The notes under the pieces are model-generated. The model saw only the letters and a program-made list of their open reading frames with translations. It was not told the DNA's origin and did not search any database. Source: Flavobacteriales bacterium UBA4660 (GTDB lineage Bacteria; Bacteroidota; Bacteroidia; Flavobacteriales_D; Sanyastnellaceae). From it: a DNA stretch of 12,874 bases. Of the stretch, positions 1 through 8,200 are shown piece by piece. Made by a program: the position numbers and the translations under genes. Location: NCBI GenBank assembly GCA_002405435.1, contig DHLU01000020.1, positions 1-12,874 on the forward strand, read 5' to 3'. Positions within the stretch are counted from its first letter, which is position 1. Each line of letters begins with the position of its first letter.

Positions 1-3000
1 GAAACGTGGCTGCTCCCGCTGTTGCCGACAACTGCGCGTTAGCTGCTGTTGTCAACGACTACAACGGAACGGACGATGCCTCTGACAACTACCCGGTTGG
101 TACCACTACCATAACCTGGACTGTCACCGATGTACACGGAAATACCGCTTCATGCAACATGACCATTACCGTTGTTGATGACGAACAGCCTGCGATCACC
201 TGTGCAGCTGATATCGTGGTGGTGAATGATGCAGGAGCATGCAATGCCGACGTGACTGTTCCCGCGCCGCAGGTAGATGACAACTGTGCGGTGGCTTCAG
301 TGACTAATGACTATACCGGCACTGACGACGCTTCTGACAACTATCCGGTGGGTACCACCCTGGTGGAATGGACCGTTACCGATATTCACGGCAACACCAA
401 TACCTGCACCGTAGCTATCACTGTTGAAGACAATGAAGCGCCTGCGCTTACTTGTCCGGCAGACATCACAGTCAACAGCGACGCAGGCAACTGCACAGCA
501 ATAGTGTCTGTGCCGGCTCCCGCTACGGCCGACAACTGCGCCGTAGCCTCCGTGACCAATGACTACACCTCGACCGATGATGCCTCTGGTGAGTACCCTG
601 TGGGTGTTACCACCGTGGTGTGGACACTCACTGATATCCATGGCAACACAAGCCAGTGTCAGATGACTGTCACCGTTGTGGATCTCGAGTCACCGGCAAT
701 AACCTGCCCGACAGACATTACTGTCAATAACGACAACGGCCAATGCGATGCCTTTGTGAGCGTGCCCGCCCCTCAGGTGAGCGACAACTGCACTGTAGCA
801 TCTGCCGTGAATGACTACAACGGTACTGCTGATGCTTCTGATACCTACCCTGTAGGTGTGACCACTGTAACCTGGACCGTTACCGATATCTATGGCAATA
901 CCGCATCATGCACACAGGCTATTGAGGTCAACGATACAGAAGCACCCGCAATTACCTGTCCGGCTAACCTGTCGGTCAATACCGATCCGGGTGTATGTGA
1001 GGCCTTTGTGACTGTGTCTGCGCCTGCCGTGGGTGACAACTGTAGTGTTGCATCCGTAACCAATGACTACACGGGCAACGCTGACGCCAGCGCGGTTTAT
1101 CCGACCGGCGTGACTACCGTAACCTTTACCGTCACCGATATCCACGGCAATGCGAGCACCTGCAGCATGACCATCACCGTTGTTGACAACGAACTGCCTG
1201 CAGCCGATTGTGCAGCCGACATTACCGTAGCCAATGATTCGGGTGTTTGCGAGGCCTTTGTTACCGTGCCAGCACCGGCGGTAACAGACAACTGCGGCAT
1301 TGCTTCCGTGATAAACGACTACACCGGAACTGACAATGCAGACGGCATCTACCCGCAGGGAACCACACTGGTGACCTGGACGGTAACCGACAACTACGGC
1401 AATGTGATTACCTGCTCAATGAGTGTCACTGTAAACGACACCGAAGCTCCGGCCATCACTTGTCCTGACAACGTGCTGGTATCGACCGATGCCGGCGTTT
1501 GTGAAGCGTTTGTTGCCGTGCCTGCTCCGGTGATCGAAGACAACTGCGCCGTGGCCTCGCTTGTAAACGATTACACTGGCTCTGATGACGCCTCTGCTGT
1601 TTACCCGCAGGGTACCACCGTAGTTGAGTGGACACTGACTGACATTCACGGCAATACAAGCACCTGTACCATGGAGGTAGTAGTTTCAGATACTGAAGCG
1701 CCGGTGGTAACTTGTCCTGCCGACATCTCAGTGACCAGCGACGTCACCCTGTGCGCTGCATTCGTAAGCGTGCCTGTACCGGCTGCGGATGACAATTGTG
1801 GGGTTGCCTCTGTGATCAATGACTACAACAACTCAGCCGATGCCAGCGGTGATTACCCTGTAGGTACCACTGTGGTAACCTGGACTGTAACCGACATTCA
1901 CGGCAATACATCAAGCTGCACCATGAGCATTGAGGTGATTGACGCTGAGTTGCCCGCTATTACCTGTGCTGCTGATATCTCGGTATTCACAGATTCCGGT
2001 GTATGCGAAGCATTTGTAACCGTGGCTGCACCTGTAGCCACCGACAACTGTCAGGTACTGAGCGTAACCAATGATTACAATGGCACCGCTGACGCCAGCG
2101 ACATCTATCCGGAAGGCACTACCGCCATTACCTGGACCGTTACCGATATCTACGGCAACACCAGCAACTGCGTACAGTTGGTGCAGGTCAGCGACAACGA
2201 GAATCCTGTTGTTACTTGTTCGGCTGACATGGTGGTTGAGAGTGATGAAACCGGTTGCTCAGCAATGGTGTCTGTTCCGTCTCCTGCGGTGGCCGACAAC
2301 TGCGCGGTTGCCGGCATGGTCAATGACTACACCGGAACTGACGATGCTTCTGCGGTTTACCCTGTGGGTAACACCCTAGTAACCTGGACCCTGACAGATG
2401 TTCACGGCAACACCAGCACGTGCAGCATGACTGTAACGGTAGTTGATACTGAAGTTCCGACGATCCTCTGTCCGGATGACATCACTATCCCGATGGATGA
2501 AGGAACCTGTCAGGCCTTCGTTAATGTACCCGCTCCGCTGACAAGCGACAACTGCAGTGTTCTGTCAGTCACCAACAACGTGACCGGAACCGATGATGCC
2601 AGTGGTATCTACCCGGCCGGGGAAACCACCTTGACCTGGACAGTAATTGACATCTACGGCAACACCAGCAGCTGTGCAATGATCATAAACGTAATTGATA
2701 CTGAGCTGCCTGTTGTTACATGCCCCGAGAATGCCTTCGAGGTAAATGAGCCCGGGTTGTGCGAGTCTTACGTGACTGTTGACGCGCCTGTGGCTGCCGA
2801 TAACTGCGGCAACGTAACCATCACCAACAACTTCAATGGTGGCAGCGATGCTTCGGGTATCTACCCTGTGGGTGTAACTGCGGTCGCCTGGACGATTACT
2901 GACGACAGCGGCAACGTTTCTACCTGCCTGCAACTCGTTACAGTAAACGACATTGAGGCCCCGGTATCAGCAAGCTGCGACTTCGAAATCGTTGTTCCCA

Positions 3001-4232
3001 ATGACCTGGATGCATGCGGTGCACTGGTAACCTATGAGCTGCCTGTAATCACCGACAACTGTGCCCTGCAGGATACCATGCTGATAAACGGTCTTGAGAG
3101 CGGCGCCTTCTTCCCGGTAGGATCTACTACAGTTACCTATACGTTCACCGATATCCACGGCAACAGCATGACATGCTCATTCACCGTAACCGTTGAAGAC
3201 ACCCAACTGCCTCAGATTGTCTGCCCCGGAGACCTGGATATTTCTTCAGACCCCGGCCAGTGTGGTGCCATCGTTAACTATTCAGAACCCCTGTTCACTG
3301 ACAACTGCTCATCGGGCACAGCCACTGCTGTGCTGGTGGATGGACTGCCATCAGGCGCCTTCTTTGAGGTGGGTGTGACCCAGGTAATGTACGAGGTTAC
3401 TGATGATGCCGGCAACGTGACTGAGTGCGGATTCACCGTAACCGTTTACGATGTGGAAGCACCCCAGATCGAATGTCCGGAAGACATTGTACAGGTAGAC
3501 CCGATTGTGGTATTCTCAGATCCTGCTTTTACAGACAACTGTTCAGCTGAACTGAGCCAGATTGATGGCCTGCCGAGCGGAGATGTGTTCCCGCACGGAT
3601 ATACCACCGTGACCTATGTGGCTGTCGACCCGGCCGGACTGGCTGACACCTGCAGCTTCGTGGTGCTGGTGAACACCCCGCCGGTAGCGGAAGATGATGA
3701 GGCCTTCTACACCGAAGAGAACAATGGAATCAGCATTGATGTAACCGACAATGACTATGACCTTGATGGTGATTCCATCTTCGTATCCGGTGCGTGGAGT
3801 GCAGGCGGCAACGCGGTGACTATCGACGGCAACAACCTCGAATACACAACACTTGAAGGCTGGTGCGGAACGGACACTGTTACCTACGTGCTTTGTGACA
3901 CGTTCAACGCCTGTGATACAGCGATCGTGATCATCAACGTAGAGTGTTTTGTAGACCTTATCCTGCCGCAGGGTATATCTCCCAACGGTGACGGTGTCAA
4001 CGACACTTTCGAGATCATCGGTCTGGAAGACTTCCCGAACAACACACTTGCCATCTTCAACCGCTGGGGCCACCGCGTATTCAGGGCTTCACAGTACCAG
4101 AATGACTGGGATGGACGCTCTCATTCGGCCATGACCATTGGCGATGCCCTGTTGCCCAAAGGCACCTACTTCTATGTGCTTGACCTTGGCAACGGTCAGA
4201 TTGTAAAAGGCTACGTATACCTCAACCGTTAA
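1..4232 (+). CDS. Giant HYR-repeat surface protein with C-terminal type B T9SS sorting domain (5' end outside window)
   Basis: Cell-surface or secreted repeat protein, probably an adhesin or gliding-type filament. The reading frame is open from the window edge (first full codon at base 3), and the first residues match the middle of a repeat, so the true start lies upstream; the GTG at 6 is not a credible start. Numbering from base 6 gives 1408 visible residues. Order: partial HYR unit, 14 HYR units of about 84 residues (bases 186-3671), a cadherin/Ig-like module (3672-3950) and a CHU_C-type sorting domain (3951-4229). Typical units carry four Cys (in TCPAD, GxC, DNC and SxC contexts), suggesting two disulfides each after export. 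Lys and Arg are absent before residue 1353. Known: CHU_C domains direct proteins to the T9SS, and those of SprB type need a PorP/SprF partner, which is the next gene. The ligand is unknown. Confidence 0.93.
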   Translation, partial: NVAAPAVADNCALAAVVNDYNGTDDASDNYPVGTTTITWTVTDVHGNTASCNMTITVVDDEQPAITCAADIVVVNDAGACNADVTVPAPQVDDNCAVASVTNDYTGTDDASDNYPVGTTLVEWTVTDIHGNTNTCTVAITVEDNEAPALTCPADITVNSDAGNCTAIVSVPAPATADNCAVASVTNDYTSTDDASGEYPVGVTTVVWTLTDIHGNTSQCQMTVTVVDLESPAITCPTDITVNNDNGQCDAFVSVPAPQVSDNCTVASAVNDYNGTADASDTYPVGVTTVTWTVTDIYGNTASCTQAIEVNDTEAPAITCPANLSVNTDPGVCEAFVTVSAPAVGDNCSVASVTNDYTGNADASAVYPTGVTTVTFTVTDIHGNASTCSMTITVVDNELPAADCAADITVANDSGVCEAFVTVPAPAVTDNCGIASVINDYTGTDNADGIYPQGTTLVTWTVTDNYGNVITCSMSVTVNDTEAPAITCPDNVLVSTDAGVCEAFVAVPAPVIEDNCAVASLVNDYTGSDDASAVYPQGTTVVEWTLTDIHGNTSTCTMEVVVSDTEAPVVTCPADISVTSDVTLCAAFVSVPVPAADDNCGVASVINDYNNSADASGDYPVGTTVVTWTVTDIHGNTSSCTMSIEVIDAELPAITCAADISVFTDSGVCEAFVTVAAPVATDNCQVLSVTNDYNGTADASDIYPEGTTAITWTVTDIYGNTSNCVQLVQVSDNENPVVTCSADMVVESDETGCSAMVSVPSPAVADNCAVAGMVNDYTGTDDASAVYPVGNTLVTWTLTDVHGNTSTCSMTVTVVDTEVPTILCPDDITIPMDEGTCQAFVNVPAPLTSDNCSVLSVTNNVTGTDDASGIYPAGETTLTWTVIDIYGNTSSCAMIINVIDTELPVVTCPENAFEVNEPGLCESYVTVDAPVAADNCGNVTITNNFNGGSDASGIYPVGVTAVAWTITDDSGNVSTCLQLVTVNDIEAPVSASCDFEIVVPNDLDACGALVTYELPVITDNCALQDTMLINGLESGAFFPVGSTTVTYTFTDIHGNSMTCSFTVTVEDTQLPQIVCPGDLDISSDPGQCGAIVNYSEPLFTDNCSSGTATAVLVDGLPSGAFFEVGVTQVMYEVTDDAGNVTECGFTVTVYDVEAPQIECPEDIVQVDPIVVFSDPAFTDNCSAELSQIDGLPSGDVFPHGYTTVTYVAVDPAGLADTCSFVVLVNTPPVAEDDEAFYTEENNGISIDVTDNDYDLDGDSIFVSGAWSAGGNAVTIDGNNLEYTTLEGWCGTDTVTYVLCDTFNACDTAIVIINVECFVDLILPQGISPNGDGVNDTFEIIGLEDFPNNTLAIFNRWGHRVFRASQYQNDWDGRSHSAMTIGDALLPKGTYFYVLDLGNGQIVKGYVYLNR
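186..3671 (+). repeat. Tandem array of 14 HYR-module coding units
   Basis: Units begin after a conserved acidic residue, at bases 186, 438, 690, 942, 1194, 1446, 1698, 1950, 2202, 2454, 2706, 2958, 3207 and 3459. The first eleven are each exactly 252 bp, the twelfth 249, the thirteenth 252 and the last about 213. A fifteenth, partial unit occupies 1-185. Units up to the tenth share NDY-x-G-x-x-(D/N)-A and W-T-(V/L)-(T/I)-D-x-(H/Y)-G-N motifs with small exceptions. Units 12-14 belong to a second subtype with G-L-x-S-G-x-x-F and V-T-Y-like motifs. The last unit has lost the segment with the second Cys. Nucleotide identity between units is clearly incomplete, so this is an old protein-level repeat rather than a recent DNA duplication. 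Confidence 0.93.
3672..3950 (+). other. Cadherin/Ig-like domain between HYR array and sorting domain
   Basis: Within the giant surface protein, the text changes after the last HYR unit to a module opening with PPVAEDDEAF and containing DVTDNDYDLDGDSI, then a Gly/Asn-rich strand region and CGTDTVTYVLCDT. PPVAxDD followed by VxxNDxDxDGD is the hallmark of the bacterial cadherin-like/Ig-like tandem domains (Big_9 or VCBS-like group) of large surface proteins. The Asp-rich stretch is compatible with calcium binding, which is an inference. Only one copy is present, so it probably serves as a stalk between the repeat array and the sorting domain. Confidence 0.7.
3951..4229 (+). other. Gliding-motility-type C-terminal sorting domain (T9SS type B, CHU_C)
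   Basis: The last 93 residues of the giant protein contain GISPNGDGVNDTFEI, then LAIFNRWGHRVF, DWDGRS, and the closing LLPKGTYFYVLDL and VKGYVYLNR. The SPNGDGxND, hydrophobic-FNRWGxxV, WDG and PxGTYxYxL series is the signature of the T9SS type B / CHU_C sorting domain, and it ends at the last residue as these domains do. Known: the domain is recognised by the T9SS translocon in the outer membrane. All seven Lys/Arg residues of the visible protein fall between its middle and its end. Confidence 0.93.
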
Positions 4233-5218
4233 TGAAGAACATCATGAAAACAGCAATAAAGACTAAACCGACTTCTATGCGCTATATAATCATCCTGGGT
4301 GTTTTGCTCACGTGTGCCTTACACCGGATTCATGCCCAGCAGGATCCCACCCACACACAGTACATCATGAATAAACTGTTTGTGAATCCTGCCTATGCCG
4401 GATACAAGGAACTGCCGACCATCAGTGCACTGCACCGTACCCAGTGGCTGGGCTTTAAAGGGGCTCCGATGACACAGGTGCTGAGTTATGACTCACCGCT
4501 CAAGGGCGATGAACTCGCTTTTGGTACCACCCTGATTCACGACAGGATTGGACCACAACGCACCACTGGTATTGCCGGCGACCTTTGTTACCGCGTCAGG
4601 CTCAGCAACAGGTCATCCATTTCCTTTGGGGCGAAGGGTACGCTGGAGCTGCAGCAGGCAGCATTGTCTGAGCTGGTGCTCACCTCGGATTATTACGGCA
4701 CCGCTGACGCCGACTTCATGCAGAACATTCGGTCGCTGCTGCTTCCCAACGTAGGTTTCGGTGTCTATTACAACCAGAGGAGTCATTTTATCAGCCTGTC
4801 GGTACCCAAAATGATCAGAAACAAGCTTGTCAGCCGTGGTTCCGATCTCTTTCAGGCACTTAACGGCAGGCAGGAGCCTACCGCCTTCCTGATGGCCGGC
4901 TACCTGCACAAGATCAACCGCGAAGTCAAAATCCAGCCCAATATGAGTGTAAGGGCACAGTGGGGTGCGCCGGTGTCTGTCGGTACACACGTCAATGTAA
5001 TCTTCCTGGACCAGTTTAACGTCGGAGCCTTTTACTACCATCTTGAAACCGCCGGTGCGATGTTCCAGTGGCAGATCAATGCCCAGTTCAAAGCCGGTTA
5101 CAGCATGGATTTTCCGGTCAACGCACTCATCCGGACGAGCTTTGGAAGTCATGAACTTGCCCTCAACTATAACCTTTCCACCAAGAGGAAACGTATAATC
5201 TACCCCAAGTACTTCTAA
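4232..5218 (+). CDS. PorP/SprF family outer-membrane protein (T9SS substrate partner)
   Basis: Predicted outer-membrane beta-barrel of the PorP/SprF family. The family hallmark lies just after the signal peptide: QDPTHTQYIMNKLFVNPAYA (residues 37-56), followed by ALHRTQWLGFKGAP (66-79). At 328 residues it has a usual family length. A signal peptide is evident: hydrophobic IIILGVLLTCAL followed by a likely cleavage after A35 (RIHA/QQD). Start choice: the ATG at 4232 overlaps the upstream stop (TAATG), which favours translational coupling, but ATG at 4244 or 4277 are possible; the one at 4277 would give a more compact signal peptide. Known: SprF is needed to secrete the adhesin SprB, which has a type B sorting domain. 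Inference: this protein serves the giant HYR protein encoded directly upstream. Confidence 0.92.
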   Translation: MKNIMKTAIKTKPTSMRYIIILGVLLTCALHRIHAQQDPTHTQYIMNKLFVNPAYAGYKELPTISALHRTQWLGFKGAPMTQVLSYDSPLKGDELAFGTTLIHDRIGPQRTTGIAGDLCYRVRLSNRSSISFGAKGTLELQQAALSELVLTSDYYGTADADFMQNIRSLLLPNVGFGVYYNQRSHFISLSVPKMIRNKLVSRGSDLFQALNGRQEPTAFLMAGYLHKINREVKIQPNMSVRAQWGAPVSVGTHVNVIFLDQFNVGAFYYHLETAGAMFQWQINAQFKAGYSMDFPVNALIRTSFGSHELALNYNLSTKRKRIIYPKYF

Positions 5219-5243
5219 GTTCTGCATAAAACCCTGTAAAACA

Positions 5244-8200
5244 ATGAAAACACTGTGTAGGAGTCTGGCGGCAATGGGCCTTGTGCTCATAACGCTTCCG
5301 GCTCAATTTCAAACACTTAGCGACGTAGTCAAGGGAGACAAACTCTTCGACGAGTTTGATTATGACGGAGCGCTTTACTACTACGAGTTGGTAAATGCCG
5401 CCATGCCCCAGGATATGCGTGTGACCAGAAAAATCGCCGATTCCTACCGCCGCAAGGGGGTAAACAACATGGCCGCTGAGTGGTATAAAAAGACCCTTGC
5501 GTTGGACACGTCCAATTTTCAGGACATGGTGTATTATGCCGAAGCCCTTCGTTCGCTCGGCGAATATGACGAAGCCATTGCCTGGTATGCTCAGTATGCG
5601 AAGCGCAGGCCAGACGACCGCAGGGCGCAAAGCCACCTCAAAAACAAGGAGTACTATGTTGACCTCCAGTCTGACTCACTTAAGTACGTGATTAAGCGAT
5701 TGAGCATCAACACTTCAGGGCCCGCCATTGGTTTGTGTCGCTTCGAAAACGGCAAGTACCTGATCAGTTCGACCCCCATGGACACCCTCAGTGGTTCAAG
5801 CTCTTACAGCGCGGGAAAGAAAGCATACTTTCTCGATGTCTACCTGTGTGACGAAAACGAAAAGGGGGAGCTAATCAATCCGGTCAAACTGGATAAGAAT
5901 GTTAACTCCAAGTACCACGACGGGCCTATGTACTATTCCAAGGCTGAAAAAAGTCTCTACATCACCCGAAACAATATGCGCTCAGGCCGGCCGGAAAGGG
6001 ACAAAAACGGCAACATCAATCTTCAGATTTACACCTCTGTCAATGAAAACGGCCAATGGAAAAGTGCTCAGGAAGTAAAGGTTGGTGACGAAGATTTTTC
6101 CTATGGCCATCCCTGTCTGTCGAAAGATGGTCACTTTATGTATTTCGCCAGTAATATGCCCGGCGGATTCGGGGGCACAGACATTTATGTATCCCAGCGT
6201 ATAAACGAAGGCTGGACTACCCCGATCAACCTGGGACCCGGTGTTAACTCAGAAGGAAATGAAATGTTTCCCTTCCTCACCGACAATGGTGTCCTGTATT
6301 TTTCTTCCGACGGATGGGCCGGGCTGGGAGGGCTTGATATTTTCAGGAGTGATTTCATTTTCGGAAAATGGATGGACGCTGTTAACCTTGGCTATCCCGT
6401 TAATTCCAACTCAGACGACTTCTCTGCACTGTACGACAATATAGACGACTCAGGCTTTTTCTTTTCGAGCCGCAACGGTGCTGGCAACGACGATGTGTTT
6501 TCGTTCCAGACCGTGAAGCTCATTCAGATGATTATAGCCGGAACCGTGCGCAGCAGCACACCAGGCCATTCACTGGCCGGTGAAAAAGTACTCATCAGGT
6601 CTCTTTCCACCGGAATTACCACCACCGAAACACTAGACGAACAAGGGCAGTTTAGATTCACGGCTGATGCCGGTGATAAAATTGAGGTCACCATGGTAAA
6701 CCCCATGCTGGAAACGGAAGAACCTGTTTTCACATTCAACACTCCTCAGCCAGTTACAGACCCCTACATTGACTTGGGTGAACGCACTATCGTGCCGGAA
6801 AGGATGGACCTCCTCTCTGCCTACCTCAACTCAAAGGCAGAAAAACAAGAACTTATTGCCCGTTACAAACTCACCAATGTCCCCGATGATGCCAAGCCCC
6901 TCACCGGCGCACTTGTTGACCGAGTGACCCAAAAACCACTGGCCAATACCCTGGTGACCGCTACAACCCCTGATGGCAAAACATACACGGCGGTAACAGA
7001 TGAGTCAGGCATCTTCACCATGCTGGTACCTGTAGAAACCGGAATGATCAAAATATCCGCTGCGCAGGAAAACTTCAAACCCATTACTACAGAGGTCAAT
7101 ACCAAGACAGCTGCCCATGAAGTCTCGGTGGTAGATATGCAGATGATGTACACCGACGAGCATCTCAAACAACTGAAAGAAGAAGGATGGGAAGACGTAG
7201 CCGGTACGGTTACAGACGGCGCATCCAAAAAAGCACTTAACGGAGCTAAGGTCAGTGCCGTCGGGGAAGACGGAAACACTTATCTCACCAAAACAGACGA
7301 ATATGGTAAATTTCTGCTGATGGTGCCCGCCAAATCGCGGCCCAGCATCAGCATTGAGCACAAAAACTACGACGTGTGTCAGCTAACGCTCCCACCAGGC
7401 GTTAACAGCTCTTCACTTCCAGACAACCTCAAGGTAACCCTTGAAAGGACCGTTGTTTACAGCCAGGAACTTCGCAGGGATGATCTGTTGAAAACCGGTG
7501 TAACCATTGGCGGTGTGCTGGTAGACGATTCAGATGGCATGCCGATCTCAGGCGCCACCGTTTCGGGCACTGACAAGGACGGATACTTGTACTCAGTCGT
7601 TACCGATGACAACGGCAAATGGGAGCTGCTCGTTCCCCAGGGCATCCCAATGACCCTAAATGTCGACAAAAATGACTATAGCGATTTGACCATCCAGGTG
7701 ATGACGCCCAAAGGCAAGGGTAAGATGACGGGACCGACTACGGTTTCTATGTCTCATACCCCTGAGTACAAGAACATGGTCGCCTCACAGCAATCGGGGA
7801 TCGCCGATGATAAGGTTGAACTCAGCGGTGTGGTGGTTGACCTGAAGTCCGGAGAGATTATGCCCAATGCCAACGTAAATATCCGGCTATCCAACGGCGA
7901 AGAAGTAACCCATGTAACTGATGCTGATGGGCGTTTTACCATTGTCGTTCCGCGCGATGACAAGGTTTCGTTCACTGTCAGCAAAGAGAACTATGAGCCC
8001 CAGACAATTGAAATGAGTACCTCCGGTGCTTCCAACAAACTCATGAACGACATGAAGGTTAAAATGCCCTATACAGAAACCTACAAGGCCCAGAATGAGA
8101 TCGCCAGTCAGCCGGAGGACATAAAAAAGACCCCGGGGTTCGAGAATATGGTCGACCTTGAAGCCCTTGACATCCAAAATGTGCTCTTTGATTACGACAA

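Noticed and set aside
6..8. GTG at base 6 as the start of the HYR gene.
   Set aside because: The frame is open to the window edge and the first codons (NVAAPAVADNC) match the interior of an HYR unit, so the gene is cut by the window.
89..2933. Several open frames on the - strand opposite the HYR array (for example 297-641, 906-1145, 2565-2933).
   Set aside because: They recur because the + strand text is repetitive and lacks K/R codons, and their products have no recognisable domain. The + frame is continuous and fully explained by HYR units.
186..3671. Regular tandem periodicity that could be taken for a CRISPR or satellite array.
   Set aside because: The unit is 252 bp, coding throughout, with no short identical repeats separated by spacers; it is a protein module array.
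4613..5290. A 225-codon open frame on the - strand across the PorP/SprF gene.
   Set aside because: It lies antisense to a confidently recognised gene, has no family resemblance, and even overlaps the next gene's start.
5244..5310. Possible lipoprotein signal at the PorE-like N-terminus, since described PorE is a lipoprotein.
   Set aside because: The only Cys in the first 30 residues is Cys5, ahead of the hydrophobic core, so there is no lipobox; an ordinary export signal fits better.
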